A stretch of 64,000 nt of DNA from 'Nostoc azollae' 0708 (GTDB lineage Bacteria; Cyanobacteriota; Cyanobacteriia; Cyanobacteriales; Nostocaceae), in NCBI RefSeq assembly GCF_000196515.1, contig NC_014248.1, positions 3,414,001 to 3,478,000 of the forward strand, read 5' to 3'. The position numbers and the translations under genes are program-made. Under the pieces are notes generated by a model. It was not told where the DNA came from. It worked only from the letters and a program-made list of their open reading frames with translations, and ran no database searches. Below, piece after piece: positions 27,977 to 36,163 of this stretch; the first letter of the stretch is position 1; the number at the start of each line of letters is the position of its first letter.

Positions 27977-28430
27977 ACCACATTCCGCACCCTTAACTGT
28001 CACAAGCATTTACTACGGAAGTTAAGTCCTCAAAGAGGAGTAAAAGATTACATTAGACCTATTGGAAAATTGTTTCTGTGGTATAATAGAGAGATTTAGA
28101 TTTTATGTATTCTTGGTGTTCTTTGGGATTGCTAATTCAAACATAACTGTGTAACTCTTCTAAGGTTTGCCTAAAACAAAGACAACCCCCTATTATAACA
28201 TAAAATTCATTCTGCAAGAGGTCTAATGATTTTGAACCAGGTTTTCCATCAAAAAAACCTAAGAACCGAAATTTTGTACCTAGTCGTATTTATTAACAAT
28301 AAAGCTAACTTAATAGTGGTAATTTCTATTTAGCTCCAATAAATTCTAGTCAATTCTCCCAGTAATTAGTTCCTATGTACTAAATACATACGTTTTGTTG
28401 GGGTGTGACAGTTCTGGGTGCAGAATGTCC
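27977..28430. mobile_element. short non-autonomous element with IS1634-type ends
   Basis: The left tip AACCACATTCCGCACCCTTA then ACTGTCACA (27977-28004) is inverted relative to the right tip TGTGACAGTTCTGGGTGCAG (28404 onward). The 454-bp interior has no transposase frame and itself contains a MITE family 2 copy. The right end abuts a transposase remnant, which it appears to have split or joined. It probably depends on a transposase supplied in trans. Confidence 0.55.
28054..28225 (+). repeat. MITE family 2, copy 1 (TAGACCTCTTGC ends)
   Basis: A 172-bp element starting TAGACCTATTGGAAAATTG and ending TTCTGCAAGAGGTCTA. It matches 58446-58613 directly and 59346-59514 in reverse complement along the full length, including TTTCTGTGGTATAATAGAGA and GCCTAAAACAAAGACAA. 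All copies are bounded by TA, which suggests an IS630/Tc1-type target duplication. Confidence 0.8.
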
Positions 28431-28431
28431 G

Positions 28432-28830
28432 ATTAAAAGAAACTTAGCTCACATTCAGCAACTAATAGATGTGGGTGCATCACTCGTAAAACTGAGTAAT
28501 AGGCAATATTAAGATGTTACTGGTAGTGGCAGAAGTTTACCGTCAGCAACTATGGTTATATGAAAATAAAAAACAGAGTATAGAAGACCGTATTGTCAGT
28601 TTAAACCAACCACATATTCGTCCGATAGTTCGTGGGAAAGGAGGAACCTCCTATTCCGGCTTTTTTGTGTCTTTTTATGCCCATTTCTCAAAATAACATC
28701 TTTTTTAACTTCCTCTATTAGTAAACATGATGTTTATGATATATCTATATAATACACCCTTATCCTCTCTCCTACCTGACTACCTACTCAATTCTCCTCT
28801 TATTTTTTCACGACTTTTTCAGCAAGCCCT
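28432..28830 (+). pseudogene. IS1182/IS5-like transposase central fragment with IS right end
   Basis: The frame reads IKRNLAHIQQLIDVGASLVK, then after a frameshift near 28511 VVAEVYRQQLWLYENKKQSI and EDRIVSLNQPHIRPIVRGKG, then diverges. The element end CTTTTTCAGCAAGCCCT lies at about 28814-28830. The same internal segment and end recur at 52377-52646. Only about a fifth of the transposase is present. Confidence 0.65.
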
Positions 28831-28871
28831 AATTATTCGTCAAATTAATAGGAAGTTAGCCAACTATACAT

Positions 28872-28994
28872 ATGGAATTAGAAACCAGAATTAGAGGTTT
28901 AAATATAGAAGTGATAGAAGCTTTGGGAGAGGTGATATTTGATTTAGATACTGTAGAAGATTTGCAAAATTGGTTAGATAATTTAAATATTTAA
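28872..28994 (+). CDS. DUF4351-like C-terminal mini-ORF
   Basis: A complete 40-residue frame, MELETRIRGLNIEVIEALGE then VIFDLDTVEDLQNWLDNLNI. It matches the helical DUF4351 end of Rpn-type nucleases and is probably the detached tail of such a gene, because no nuclease domain precedes it. It may not be expressed; no strong ribosome binding site is seen. Confidence 0.45.
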   Translation: MELETRIRGLNIEVIEALGEVIFDLDTVEDLQNWLDNLNI

Positions 28995-29126
28995 ATGAGA
29001 ATATCTGAGCTAAATGACAAAAGTAAAAGTTCCAACTTGCCAAATTTGCGGGTACAGGATGAGTAAATCACGTATAGTTATTATCAATGAACATCCTGTA
29101 AATCCTTAAATCATGGATATCCTGAT

Positions 29127-29762
29127 TTAGACAAATACAGAATTTAACCTTTCAAACAACAATCCTACCTTATCCAAATCTTTATCACCTGGTGAGAGTT
29201 CCACACCACTAGATAAATCAATACCGCTAGGGTGAATTTGATTTACTGCAGTCAAAATATTATCTGGTGTTAGTCCTCCGGCTAGAAACCAAGGACGAAT
29301 GGGACTAAATTCCTGTAACACCTGCCAATCTAAAGTTTGACCTGTACCGCCTAATTGTTGAGGATGATAGGCATCGAGTAATAAGGTATCTATATACTCA
29401 ATATAGTTGGCTGTGGTTTGTAGGTGTTCCAGATTGCGAACTCTCAAGGCTTTAATAATTTCTATATGGGGTAGAGATTGACGCAATTTGTGGCAAAATT
29501 CTGGTGATTCATCTCCGTGTAACTGTACACCAGTTAAATTAGATGCAATTACTATTTGCGTAATTTCAGAAATATTACTATTGGCGAAGACACCTATTCT
29601 ATCAATTTTGTCAGGTATTTTGGCTATTGCTGCCTGAATTTGCTCTATAGTAACGTAGCGTGGTGAGGTAGGTACACAAATAAATCCTAGTGCTGTTGCA
29701 CCAAGGGATGCAATCGCTATAGATTGCTGTGGTTGAGTGATGCCGCAAATTTTAACTCGCAT
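29127..29762 (-). CDS. trpF: phosphoribosylanthranilate isomerase
   Basis: Third step of tryptophan synthesis, converting phosphoribosylanthranilate to CdRP. It is a 211-residue TIM barrel with the N-terminal catalytic VKICGITQ (Cys7-region base), [12 protein letters not shown], the GVQLHGDES phosphate strand, and [12 protein letters not shown] and [16 protein letters not shown] near the C-terminus. The frame is complete. It stands alone, as trp genes are scattered in cyanobacteria. Divergent from psaK, with about 130 bases between. Confidence 0.9.
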   Translation of the reverse strand: MRVKICGITQPQQSIAIASLGATALGFICVPTSPRYVTIEQIQAAIAKIPDKIDRIGVFANSNISEITQIVIASNLTGVQLHGDESPEFCHKLRQSLPHIEIIKALRVRNLEHLQTTANYIEYIDTLLLDAYHPQQLGGTGQTLDWQVLQEFSPIRPWFLAGGLTPDNILTAVNQIHPSGIDLSSGVELSPGDKDLDKVGLLFERLNSVFV

Positions 29763-29889
29763 TTAAGTCTGAGAAATTAAAAATAATCACAAAACTCTAC
29801 TAAGTTAGATGAAAAACTCTTGCTTTATCCTACGTAATTCTATAATTTTGTAGGCTTACATTCATTTTTTCATTGTAGGAGAATACATC

Positions 29890-30144
29890 TTGATATCATC
29901 TATCTTACTAGCCGCCGCTGCAATTGTTCCCGCAACACCTGTGTGGAGTCCTACAGTGGGAATTATTATCAGTGCTAGCTGTTTTGTTGTGCTTTTATTG
30001 AGTTTAGTAAGTAAAGCCCCCAAGGTTGGACCCCAACTCCCTATACTTCCCGTTAGTGTGGCAGGATTTATTGGTGCAATGGCTTTTGGTCATGTGATTG
30101 GTATTGGTATTGTTTTGGGGTTGACTAATATTGGTCGTTTATAA
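29890..30144 (+). CDS. psaK: photosystem I subunit PsaK, first copy
   Basis: A peripheral PSI subunit with two transmembrane helices (about residues 22-42 and 56-80). The 84-residue frame starts at TTG 29890, chosen because AGGAG lies about 10 bases upstream (29877-29881) and no ATG fits. The loop SKAPKVGPQLPILP and the end FGHVIGIGIVLGLTNIG are typical. Cyanobacteria often hold two psaK paralogues, one induced in strong light. Confidence 0.88.
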   Translation: MISSILLAAAAIVPATPVWSPTVGIIISASCFVVLLLSLVSKAPKVGPQLPILPVSVAGFIGAMAFGHVIGIGIVLGLTNIGRL

Positions 30145-30221
30145 GTTCAATTTGATACTCTCTAGCTACAGATAGTAAAAATTTGGCGGTAAGTAAATAT
30201 CAAATTGCTTGCCGCTTTTTT

Positions 30222-30303
30222 ATGACTGAGGACTGAGGACTGAGGACTGAGGACTGAGGACTGAGGACTGAGGACTGAGGACTGAGGACTGAGGACTGAG
30301 GAC
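30222..30303. repeat. heptamer tandem repeat (GACTGAG)n between the psaK genes
   Basis: About eleven uninterrupted copies of GACTGAG followed by degenerate GACTGGT units to about 30328. It occupies the spacer between the two psaK genes. Confidence 0.9.
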
Positions 30304-30449
30304 TGGTGACTGGTAACTGGTGACTGGGAAGATGAGGGAGATGAGGGAGATGGGGAGTAAATTATTTACCTTCCTTTTGAGAGAAGAATCACTTGGTTGA
30401 AGAGATAGAAGATAAAGATGACTGTCTTTAGAGATGGAAATCAACTCCT

Positions 30450-30725
30450 ATGTCATCAATATTATTAGTAGTCCAAGCTACTGTTCCCAAGACTGTAACA
30501 AGTTGGAACTGGACAATAACAGGAATTATCATTGGCAGCTGTCTATTAGTTCTTGTGCTTGCCGGTTGGTCAATTAGCTATCCTCATGTCGGTCGAAAGA
30601 TGCCTTTACCTTTTCCAGCATTATTTAATAATCCTAGTGTTGCTACATTCTTGGCAGCGATGAGTTTTGGTCATATTATCGGTGTGGCTGCGGTTTTAGG
30701 TTTGACTAATTTGGGTGTTTTATAG
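30450..30725 (+). CDS. psaK: photosystem I subunit PsaK, second copy
   Basis: A 91-residue paralogue of the preceding gene: two membrane helices, the loop [20 protein letters not shown] (longer by several residues than in copy 1), and [20 protein letters not shown]. Identity between the two is moderate, with the second helix best conserved, so this is an old duplication rather than a recent one. ATG 30450 has a weak upstream purine stretch (GATGGAAATC). Which copy is the strong-light form cannot be told here. Confidence 0.88.
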   Translation: MSSILLVVQATVPKTVTSWNWTITGIIIGSCLLVLVLAGWSISYPHVGRKMPLPFPALFNNPSVATFLAAMSFGHIIGVAAVLGLTNLGVL

Positions 30726-30917
30726 GTTCAGGATCGAATCACAGGCTTGGTGTGGGGGAAGAAAAGGATTGTACCAAATTGAGATTCGCTGCTATGGTGT
30801 ATTAATTTTAATTAATTGTCTATTCTATAAATATGACCTTCGCTAGTTATATATTTTTTATAAACTGGCATTTTAAGGTGCGTAAGGTCTAAAAAATAGA
30901 TACATTAATATAATGTA

Positions 30918-32108
30918 ATGCAAAAAAATTGGCAAATTGGATCTTTCTTTGGCATTCCGCTGTTTCTAGACCCTTTATGGTTTGTAGTTTTGGGGTTGGC
31001 AACTTTAAATTTTGGGGTGGCTTATCAACAGTGGGGAAATGTCACGGCTTGGAGTGCTGGACTCGTAATGGCACTGCTGTTATTTGCTTCTGTGCTGTTA
31101 CATGAGTTGGGTCACAGCTTGGTGGCACAGTTACAAGGGATTAAAGTTAACTCTATTACGCTATTTTTCTTTGGTGGGATTGCTGCAATAGAGGAGGAAT
31201 CAAAAACACCTGGTAAAGCCTTTCAAGTAGCGATCGCAGGTCCTTTGGTAAGTATAGTGCTATTTTTGCTGCTAAGTCTAGTTTCTAGTGTCATACCTGA
31301 TACCACTCTACTAAGTTTTATGGTCAGGGATTTAGCAAGAGTTAACTTGATTGTGGCTTTATTTAACTTGATTCCTGGCTTACCTCTAGATGGGGGACAG
31401 GTGTTAAAGGCAGCACTATGGAAACTTACAGGCGATCGCTTTCAAGCAGTACATTGGGCAGCCCGGTCTGGACAGATTTTAGGTTATAGTGCGATCGCTA
31501 TAGGATTTGCTTTAGATTTCTTTACCAGGGAATTGGTGACAGGTCTGTGGATCGTGTTATTAGGTTGGTTCGGGATTCGCAATGCTAACAGCTACGACCG
31601 TGTAACCACATTACAAGAAACTCTACTCAAGCTAGTAGGTAGTGATGCTATGACTCGTGATTTTCGCGTAGTGGATGCAGACCAAACATTGCGGGAATTT
31701 GCTGACTTATATCTTTTAGAATCATCTTCCCCTCATGTTTACTTTGCTGCTGCTGATGGACGTTACCGAGGTTTAGTAAAAGTTGATGATTTGCGAACAA
31801 CGGAAAGAAGTCAGTGGGAAACCCAAACTCTACAAAGCATTGTCCATCCCCTCACAACAATACCCACAGTTAGTGAATCCACTTCCTTAGCAGAGGTAAT
31901 TAACAAACTAGAAAACGAACAGCTACCTCAAATTACGGTACTTTCTCCCGCAGGTGCTGTAGCTGGTGTGATTGATAGGGGAGATACTGTCAAATGTTTA
32001 GCACAAAAGTTGAATTTGCGAATTACCGATGCTGAAATCAAGCAAATTAAAGAAGAAGGTAGTTTTCCCCCAGGGTTACAACTAGGAGTCATAGCGAAGT
32101 CTGTTTAG
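30918..32108 (+). CDS. site-2 protease family metalloprotease with CBS domains
   Basis: A 396-residue membrane protease. HEXXH is visible as LLHELGHSLVAQ near residue 65, and the third metal ligand region is NLIPGLPLDGGQVL near residue 150; four to six hydrophobic segments surround them. The C-terminal 150 residues contain a CBS pair (DAMTRDFRVVDADQTLREFA and HPLTTIPTVSESTSLAEVIN). Members cut membrane-bound regulators; the target here is unknown. ATG at 30918 follows TAATATAATGTA, where an overlapping ATG leaves the exact start a little open. Confidence 0.85.
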   Translation: MQKNWQIGSFFGIPLFLDPLWFVVLGLATLNFGVAYQQWGNVTAWSAGLVMALLLFASVLLHELGHSLVAQLQGIKVNSITLFFFGGIAAIEEESKTPGKAFQVAIAGPLVSIVLFLLLSLVSSVIPDTTLLSFMVRDLARVNLIVALFNLIPGLPLDGGQVLKAALWKLTGDRFQAVHWAARSGQILGYSAIAIGFALDFFTRELVTGLWIVLLGWFGIRNANSYDRVTTLQETLLKLVGSDAMTRDFRVVDADQTLREFADLYLLESSSPHVYFAAADGRYRGLVKVDDLRTTERSQWETQTLQSIVHPLTTIPTVSESTSLAEVINKLENEQLPQITVLSPAGAVAGVIDRGDTVKCLAQKLNLRITDAEIKQIKEEGSFPPGLQLGVIAKSV

Positions 32109-32150
32109 AAGGGCTGGCAACGGTTTAGATTGTTGGATATAAAACAAAAA

Positions 32151-32172
32151 ACCTCAGCTGTACAGCTGAGGT
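32151..32172. terminator. perfect palindrome after the site-2 protease gene
   Basis: ACCTCAGCTG followed by TACAGCTGAGGT, a self-complementary 22-mer with an A-tract before it (AAAACAAAAA) and TAGTTG after. It lies 43 bases past the stop and is the likely transcription end. The rest of the spacer to 32418 shows no gene. Confidence 0.65.
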
Positions 32173-32979
32173 AGTTGGGAGAAGATCAAATGTCAATAAA
32201 AGATAGAAAACCGATGTCAGTATTTCTTAACTAGTACCCAAAACCACTAGAACTCTACCGATGACATATCGTGCAGTAACTAGACCGCTTTGTTGAGATG
32301 GACGGACATATTACCTCTGGCTTTTAATCGCTCAGTCCTTGAGTATGCCGCTCTCTTGGATTAAGTGATAGGCATTAGTTAACTTATGTAAATAAGTTTA
32401 ACTACTTCTTTACAGAAGTTAACAGAGGTAAAATGCTGGGACTAACTCTTGACAAAAGTCCATTCCAGAACATTTATGGAGAACATTTATGGGAGCTTGA
32501 CAAAGAGCTTGAGAAATTTCTTGAGAGTGGTTAAACTTGACCTGAGATAATTTGCAGGCTTCGATATTGACTGTAAATTGTTCATGTTTAAAAGGCCAGG
32601 GTTGAACTTTTACCAGACCATCGCAACGTTGCATAATGTCATAACGCTGTCCATCAGGACCCAGACTAATTTCTAGCCATTGTTCATCACCAGGGAGTTC
32701 TTGCTAACAGAGAATCAAAGACAAGCGATAGCAACATTGCATAAAAGCATAAGCTGCGTCTACCTGAGCTTGAGCTACTCCTAATTCTTTCTGCAAATTT
32801 TGTTGGTGATTGAGTTGTTCATCTAAAAATATATCCTGTTCTGCCAGTCGGCCACGAGCTGGTTCATGTATCCGGCTAATGTGCTTAGAAATTAATAAAG
32901 CTACCCACCTACCACGGTAAAGAGCATTTACTCCCAAATTAGCTACTTTGGAGACATCTATAATCTATATTTGTATTAA

Positions 32980-34349
32980 CGGGACGTAAACAAAAATCAA
33001 GCCCAAATGTAGCCCAAACTGGCTTGGTAAAAAGCAAACACGTCCGGATTCCAGTTGAACCAATTAATAAATAGAAAAGATATGGCTGTTCTCAACCCTT
33101 CTAAAGCTTCAGTAGAAGTATTCAAAGGTTTCTTAGCCCACCTTGGTCTTAATCCTCCAGTCCACTGATGGCAAAGAATAAAAGTGTAGGCACAGAAAAC
33201 CAAAATAAAATGGCGCAGTCAACTGCTGTTATCTCCAACTTGATATTCGTTGAGTCCTAACCATCCCTTGGCTTCCCTGTAAACAACTTCTACCCAATTT
33301 CTTTGAGAATATGTATCAACTATCCATTGGGGTGTGACAATTGCTCAAGAAACATTGGTCATAAAGTAGTCAATATCAGTGGCTTGAGAGAAAGTAGAAG
33401 CCTTGATGACGATAGCAATATTCCCCTTTCCAGTTAGTTAAGGCTGATATTTCTACTTCTTTAGTTACTACCCATAATATTTTGGGTTTATCTAACTCCA
33501 GTTGAATTTCTGTAACAGCCTCTTGGGGTAAAGTTTGTGCTAATTCATCTAACCTAATTATTGTTGGACTATCCTCTTGGTCACTGGCACGGACTTTGGG
33601 ATTTTTAGCTAATCCTCCTAACTACTTTAAATTCCGGTTTTCTATCTTTAATAAGAAAGATGTATTGTGGCCATATCCAGGATCTATAATTACTATTCCT
33701 GGTTGATAACCACGGCTTAAGGTCAGATCTATTAATTTAATTCCTAACTCAGGTTTATTCTCAAATAGAGGGTCTTGTTTCCCTTTGGGTAAATAATCAC
33801 CGTGGTGATATAACTCTATATTTAATGGTAAGCTTTTACTGGCATCATAATAGATGTATGTGTTGTTACTACTACTACTCCAGTATCCCTTGTCCTAATT
33901 TCTCCAATATATTGTCTTCCTACTCCATCCCTAAAATTCCCGCTTTTTCTATGGACAGAATCATCAATTATTAAGCTAAATCCTCCGGTGATTCTCCTCT
34001 GACTACACTTGTTCATAATCTCTAACCGACGGTCATTGACTTGGGAACTGGACCAAGGTGCTTCAGTTAAAAAGTGGTGTAATCGTTGGTAAGTCACCCC
34101 TAGGGCATTCTCTGCCATTTGAAATAGGTTTTTTCTCTCACTTTCACCCAATCATCCCCCTAAATAATGTCTAAACTCTCTTTTTTCCCCTTGATGAGTA
34201 AATACATCATCAAACCTTTAACACCATTTTTCAAACCATGGTGCCATTGCTGCGGCAGTGGTTTCTTTCATCAGCTTCTTTTACCCTGAAAGCTACACCG
34301 AAATTGCATTATACTCCTCTTTTTACTCTTAACTTTTGTTTAAGTCCCG
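32980..34349 (-). mobile_element. IS701-family insertion sequence
   Basis: The left tip CGGGACGTAAACAAAA (from 32980) is inverted against the right tip TTTTGTTTAAGTCCCG (to 34349). Flanking tetranucleotides TTAA (32976-32979) and TTAG (34350-34353) fit the YTAR-type 4-bp duplication of IS701 with one change. The element is about 1.37 kb and lies in a DUF3891 gene. Confidence 0.75.
32997..34271 (-). pseudogene. IS701-family transposase, several stops and frameshifts
   Basis: ATG 34271 begins MKETTAAAMAPWFEKWC, meets TAA, continues RFDDVFTHQGEKREFRHYLG, meets TGA, then GESERKNLFQMAENALGVTY and GGFSLIIDDSVHRKSGNFRD with GVGRQYIGEIRT (DDE core, first Asp). The frame then breaks repeatedly and ends with VFCAYTFILCHQWTGGLRPR and FYQASLGYIWA at 32997. 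The length and order match the family, but the gene is dead. Confidence 0.8.
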
Positions 34350-34665
34350 TTAGGCACAAAATCCATTGGCGCACCTGCGTCAGTTAAATTATCTTCCTCC
34401 CACTCTTTTTCTAAATCACCATCTTGGGAAATAGCAGCCAAGGTTTCATACAATCTAGCGGGAGCATTTTTGCGTTGCCATTGTCCTGCTAGTTGAGCCG
34501 CAAGCAAAGCATGAGCGCGATGGTAAATGATTTCCCAACCACTTTTTCTCGGATTGACAATCCTAGTAATTGCTAATTTGGAATTCGTGATTAATAAATT
34601 TAAATAAAGGTGGATTTTTTCCACCCTAAGTAACATAAAATTGTAGATAAATCACAATTTACCAA

Positions 34666-35361
34666 TTATTGAGTTCGAGATTCTAAAGGATTGGCAACGT
34701 AATTAAATGTTGGTTCAGAATTCCAAGGTCCACGCTGTTCTTGCTCAGTTCCATTTGTTGATAAATTGTAATAAAGAGAGACAGTTTCATCTGGTTGAAT
34801 ATTACCAAATAAAGGATCAGTTAACTTACCCAAAGAATCCAGAGCTTTCATAAACATTTGGGTATGAGAAACTTCTCGCGTTAAAAGATGGAGTAAGGTA
34901 TTTTTAGTTCCCTGATCTGTTGCCAGTTTAATTAACTCCTCATAGGTTTGACGAGCGCCACCTTCTGCGGCAATATTAGCGCGTAAATCACGGACTACAT
35001 CACCACCTTCATTCAAGTAACTGGCAGTCCAAGCTTGACCTTGACTATTAAGAAAATGGGGTCCAATTCCTCGCAGTGCAAAAAGAGTGCTTTTGTAAGC
35101 TTCGGTTTGGTCGGTATTTTCTGTGTGAGCTTCGATGAGTTTACCAACCATTTCCAAATGACCGAATTCTTCAATGGCAATATCTTGGAGCATATGCCGA
35201 ATACCAGGATTTTCAACATGGAAAGATTGTACCCAATATTGTAAAGCTGCTGTCAGTTCTCCTGTTGCACCGCCAAATTGCTCTAGAAGTAATTGAGCAA
35301 AATGAGGGTTAGATTCATCAACTTTGACAAAATGAATTGGTTCTTTTTTGTGGAAAAACAT
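34666..35361 (-). CDS. manganese catalase family protein
   Basis: Non-haem di-manganese catalase that breaks down hydrogen peroxide. The protein has 231 residues, a four-helix bundle with ligand motifs GGATGELTAALQYWVQSFH, IAIEEFGHLEMVGKLIEAHT, AAEGGARQTYEELIKLA and TREVSHTQMFMKALDSLG (Glu and His pairs). A short C-terminal tail (RGPWNSEPTFNYV) is present, as in cyanobacterial members. The frame is complete. The DUF3891 remnant follows on the same strand, and a GlsB-type stress membrane protein precedes it, which together suggest an oxidative-stress locus. Confidence 0.85.
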   Translation of the reverse strand: MFFHKKEPIHFVKVDESNPHFAQLLLEQFGGATGELTAALQYWVQSFHVENPGIRHMLQDIAIEEFGHLEMVGKLIEAHTENTDQTEAYKSTLFALRGIGPHFLNSQGQAWTASYLNEGGDVVRDLRANIAAEGGARQTYEELIKLATDQGTKNTLLHLLTREVSHTQMFMKALDSLGKLTDPLFGNIQPDETVSLYYNLSTNGTEQEQRGPWNSEPTFNYVANPLESRTQ

Positions 35362-35413
35362 ACAATTAATTAATTCAGGTGTTAAACTTCAACTTTCAAG
35401 ATTTAGGCTCAAT

Positions 35414-35689
35414 TTAGGCTCTGCTACTTCTTTGGAATAAAGTCCATAGATAAATGGCAATTACTGCACCAAGTATTGCAACCAATAGTCCAGGAATACT
35501 TAAAGTAGCAGCAGTAAATTGTAGAGTACCTGTGCGGAGTAGTGTAAATAAAGTTCCACCAATACAAGCACCAATAATACCTAAAATTATTGTGGACACA
35601 ATGCCGCCACCTTGATCACCTGGATAAATAGCTTTAGCAAGGGCACCAGCTAATAGTCCTAAAATTAGCCAAGCAATAATATTGATCAT
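35414..35689 (-). CDS. GlsB/YeaQ/YmgE family stress membrane protein
   Basis: A 91-residue protein of almost only membrane sequence, with three helices separated by KAIYPGDQGGGIVSTIILGI and LFTLLRTGTLQFTA. The glycine-rich GACIGG motif is characteristic. Members are associated with acid or other envelope stress, but no activity is known. It precedes the manganese catalase gene with 52 bases between. AGGTAATAAGCA before the ATG gives a plausible ribosome site. Confidence 0.8.
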   Translation of the reverse strand: MINIIAWLILGLLAGALAKAIYPGDQGGGIVSTIILGIIGACIGGTLFTLLRTGTLQFTAATLSIPGLLVAILGAVIAIYLWTLFQRSSRA

Positions 35690-35884
35690 TGCTTATTACC
35701 TCTAAGGATTTTATTTATATCAATTTTATCAATGATAAAAGATGGTTATTTATATCATTTGACAGAATCATGTAAACCAAAAGGTGGAGATAATTGATAT
35801 TTTTTTATTTCTTGAAAATATATGTTTAAAAATTGAAATAAGTTCAGAAGCCATACTCCTGAATTCCTGAATTATTTTTGATAT

Positions 35885-35909
35885 CCCCAACTTCTTGAAG
35901 AAGTTGGGG
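35885..35909. terminator. 25-bp perfect hairpin
   Basis: CCCCAACTTCTTGAAGAAGT followed by TGGGG, a self-complementary sequence. It lacks a U-tract on either side, so it could be a terminator relic or a dispersed palindrome. Confidence 0.45.
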
Positions 35910-35977
35910 TGACCATGAGCAATTTTTACGAATTACATAAGCCTGATGTTTCCAATTACCATACTTAAATTTAAATT

Positions 35978-36163
35978 GGGAGCATCCCAAATGTATAAGT
36001 CTATTGTCATGCTGTAGCTTGCTTCCCGCAGGGTATGTATGAAGCACAGCACAATGTTAGCGAAGCGTGCCGGATACACTTCATTCCGTTCCGCATGGCT
36101 TACGCCACGCTTCGCTAACAGAATGACAATTTACGATATTTTTGCAAAATTGGGATGCTCCCC
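35978..36163. repeat. non-autonomous element with ISKra4-like ends, abutting hemN
   Basis: The left tip GGGAGCATCCCAA (35978-35990) is inverted against the right tip TTGGGATGCTCCC (36150-36162), the same tips as the ISKra4-like element at 1801. The interior contains a large dyad, GTTAGCGAAGCGTG against CACGCTTCGCTAAC (36052-36120), and no coding frame. The right end lies directly against the hemN stop codon (36164-36166), so it now supplies the hemN 3' region. A lone similar tip is at about 42596-42616. Confidence 0.7.

Larger units (their letters stand above)
32419..34636 (-). pseudogene. DUF3891 family protein split by an IS701-type insertion
   Basis: The N-terminal part (34636 to about 34350) reads SGWEIIYHRAHALLAAQLAG and AGAPMDFVP. 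The C-terminal part (about 32975-32419) reads GRWVALLISKHISRIHEPAR, GRLAEQDIFLDEQLNHQQNL, a stop at 32704 and then ELPGDEQWLEISLGPDGQRY to DFCQELVPAFYLC. Together they make one DUF3891 protein of about 240 residues whose function is unknown. The insertion at DFVP explains the break, and further stops show later decay. The upstream manganese catalase gene is on the same strand, 30 bases away, so the two may once have formed an operon. Confidence 0.75.

Noticed and set aside
30145-30449. A small gene on the minus strand between the psaK genes
   Set aside because: The open frame translates the GACTGAG array (VLSPQSS repeats) and is not a protein.
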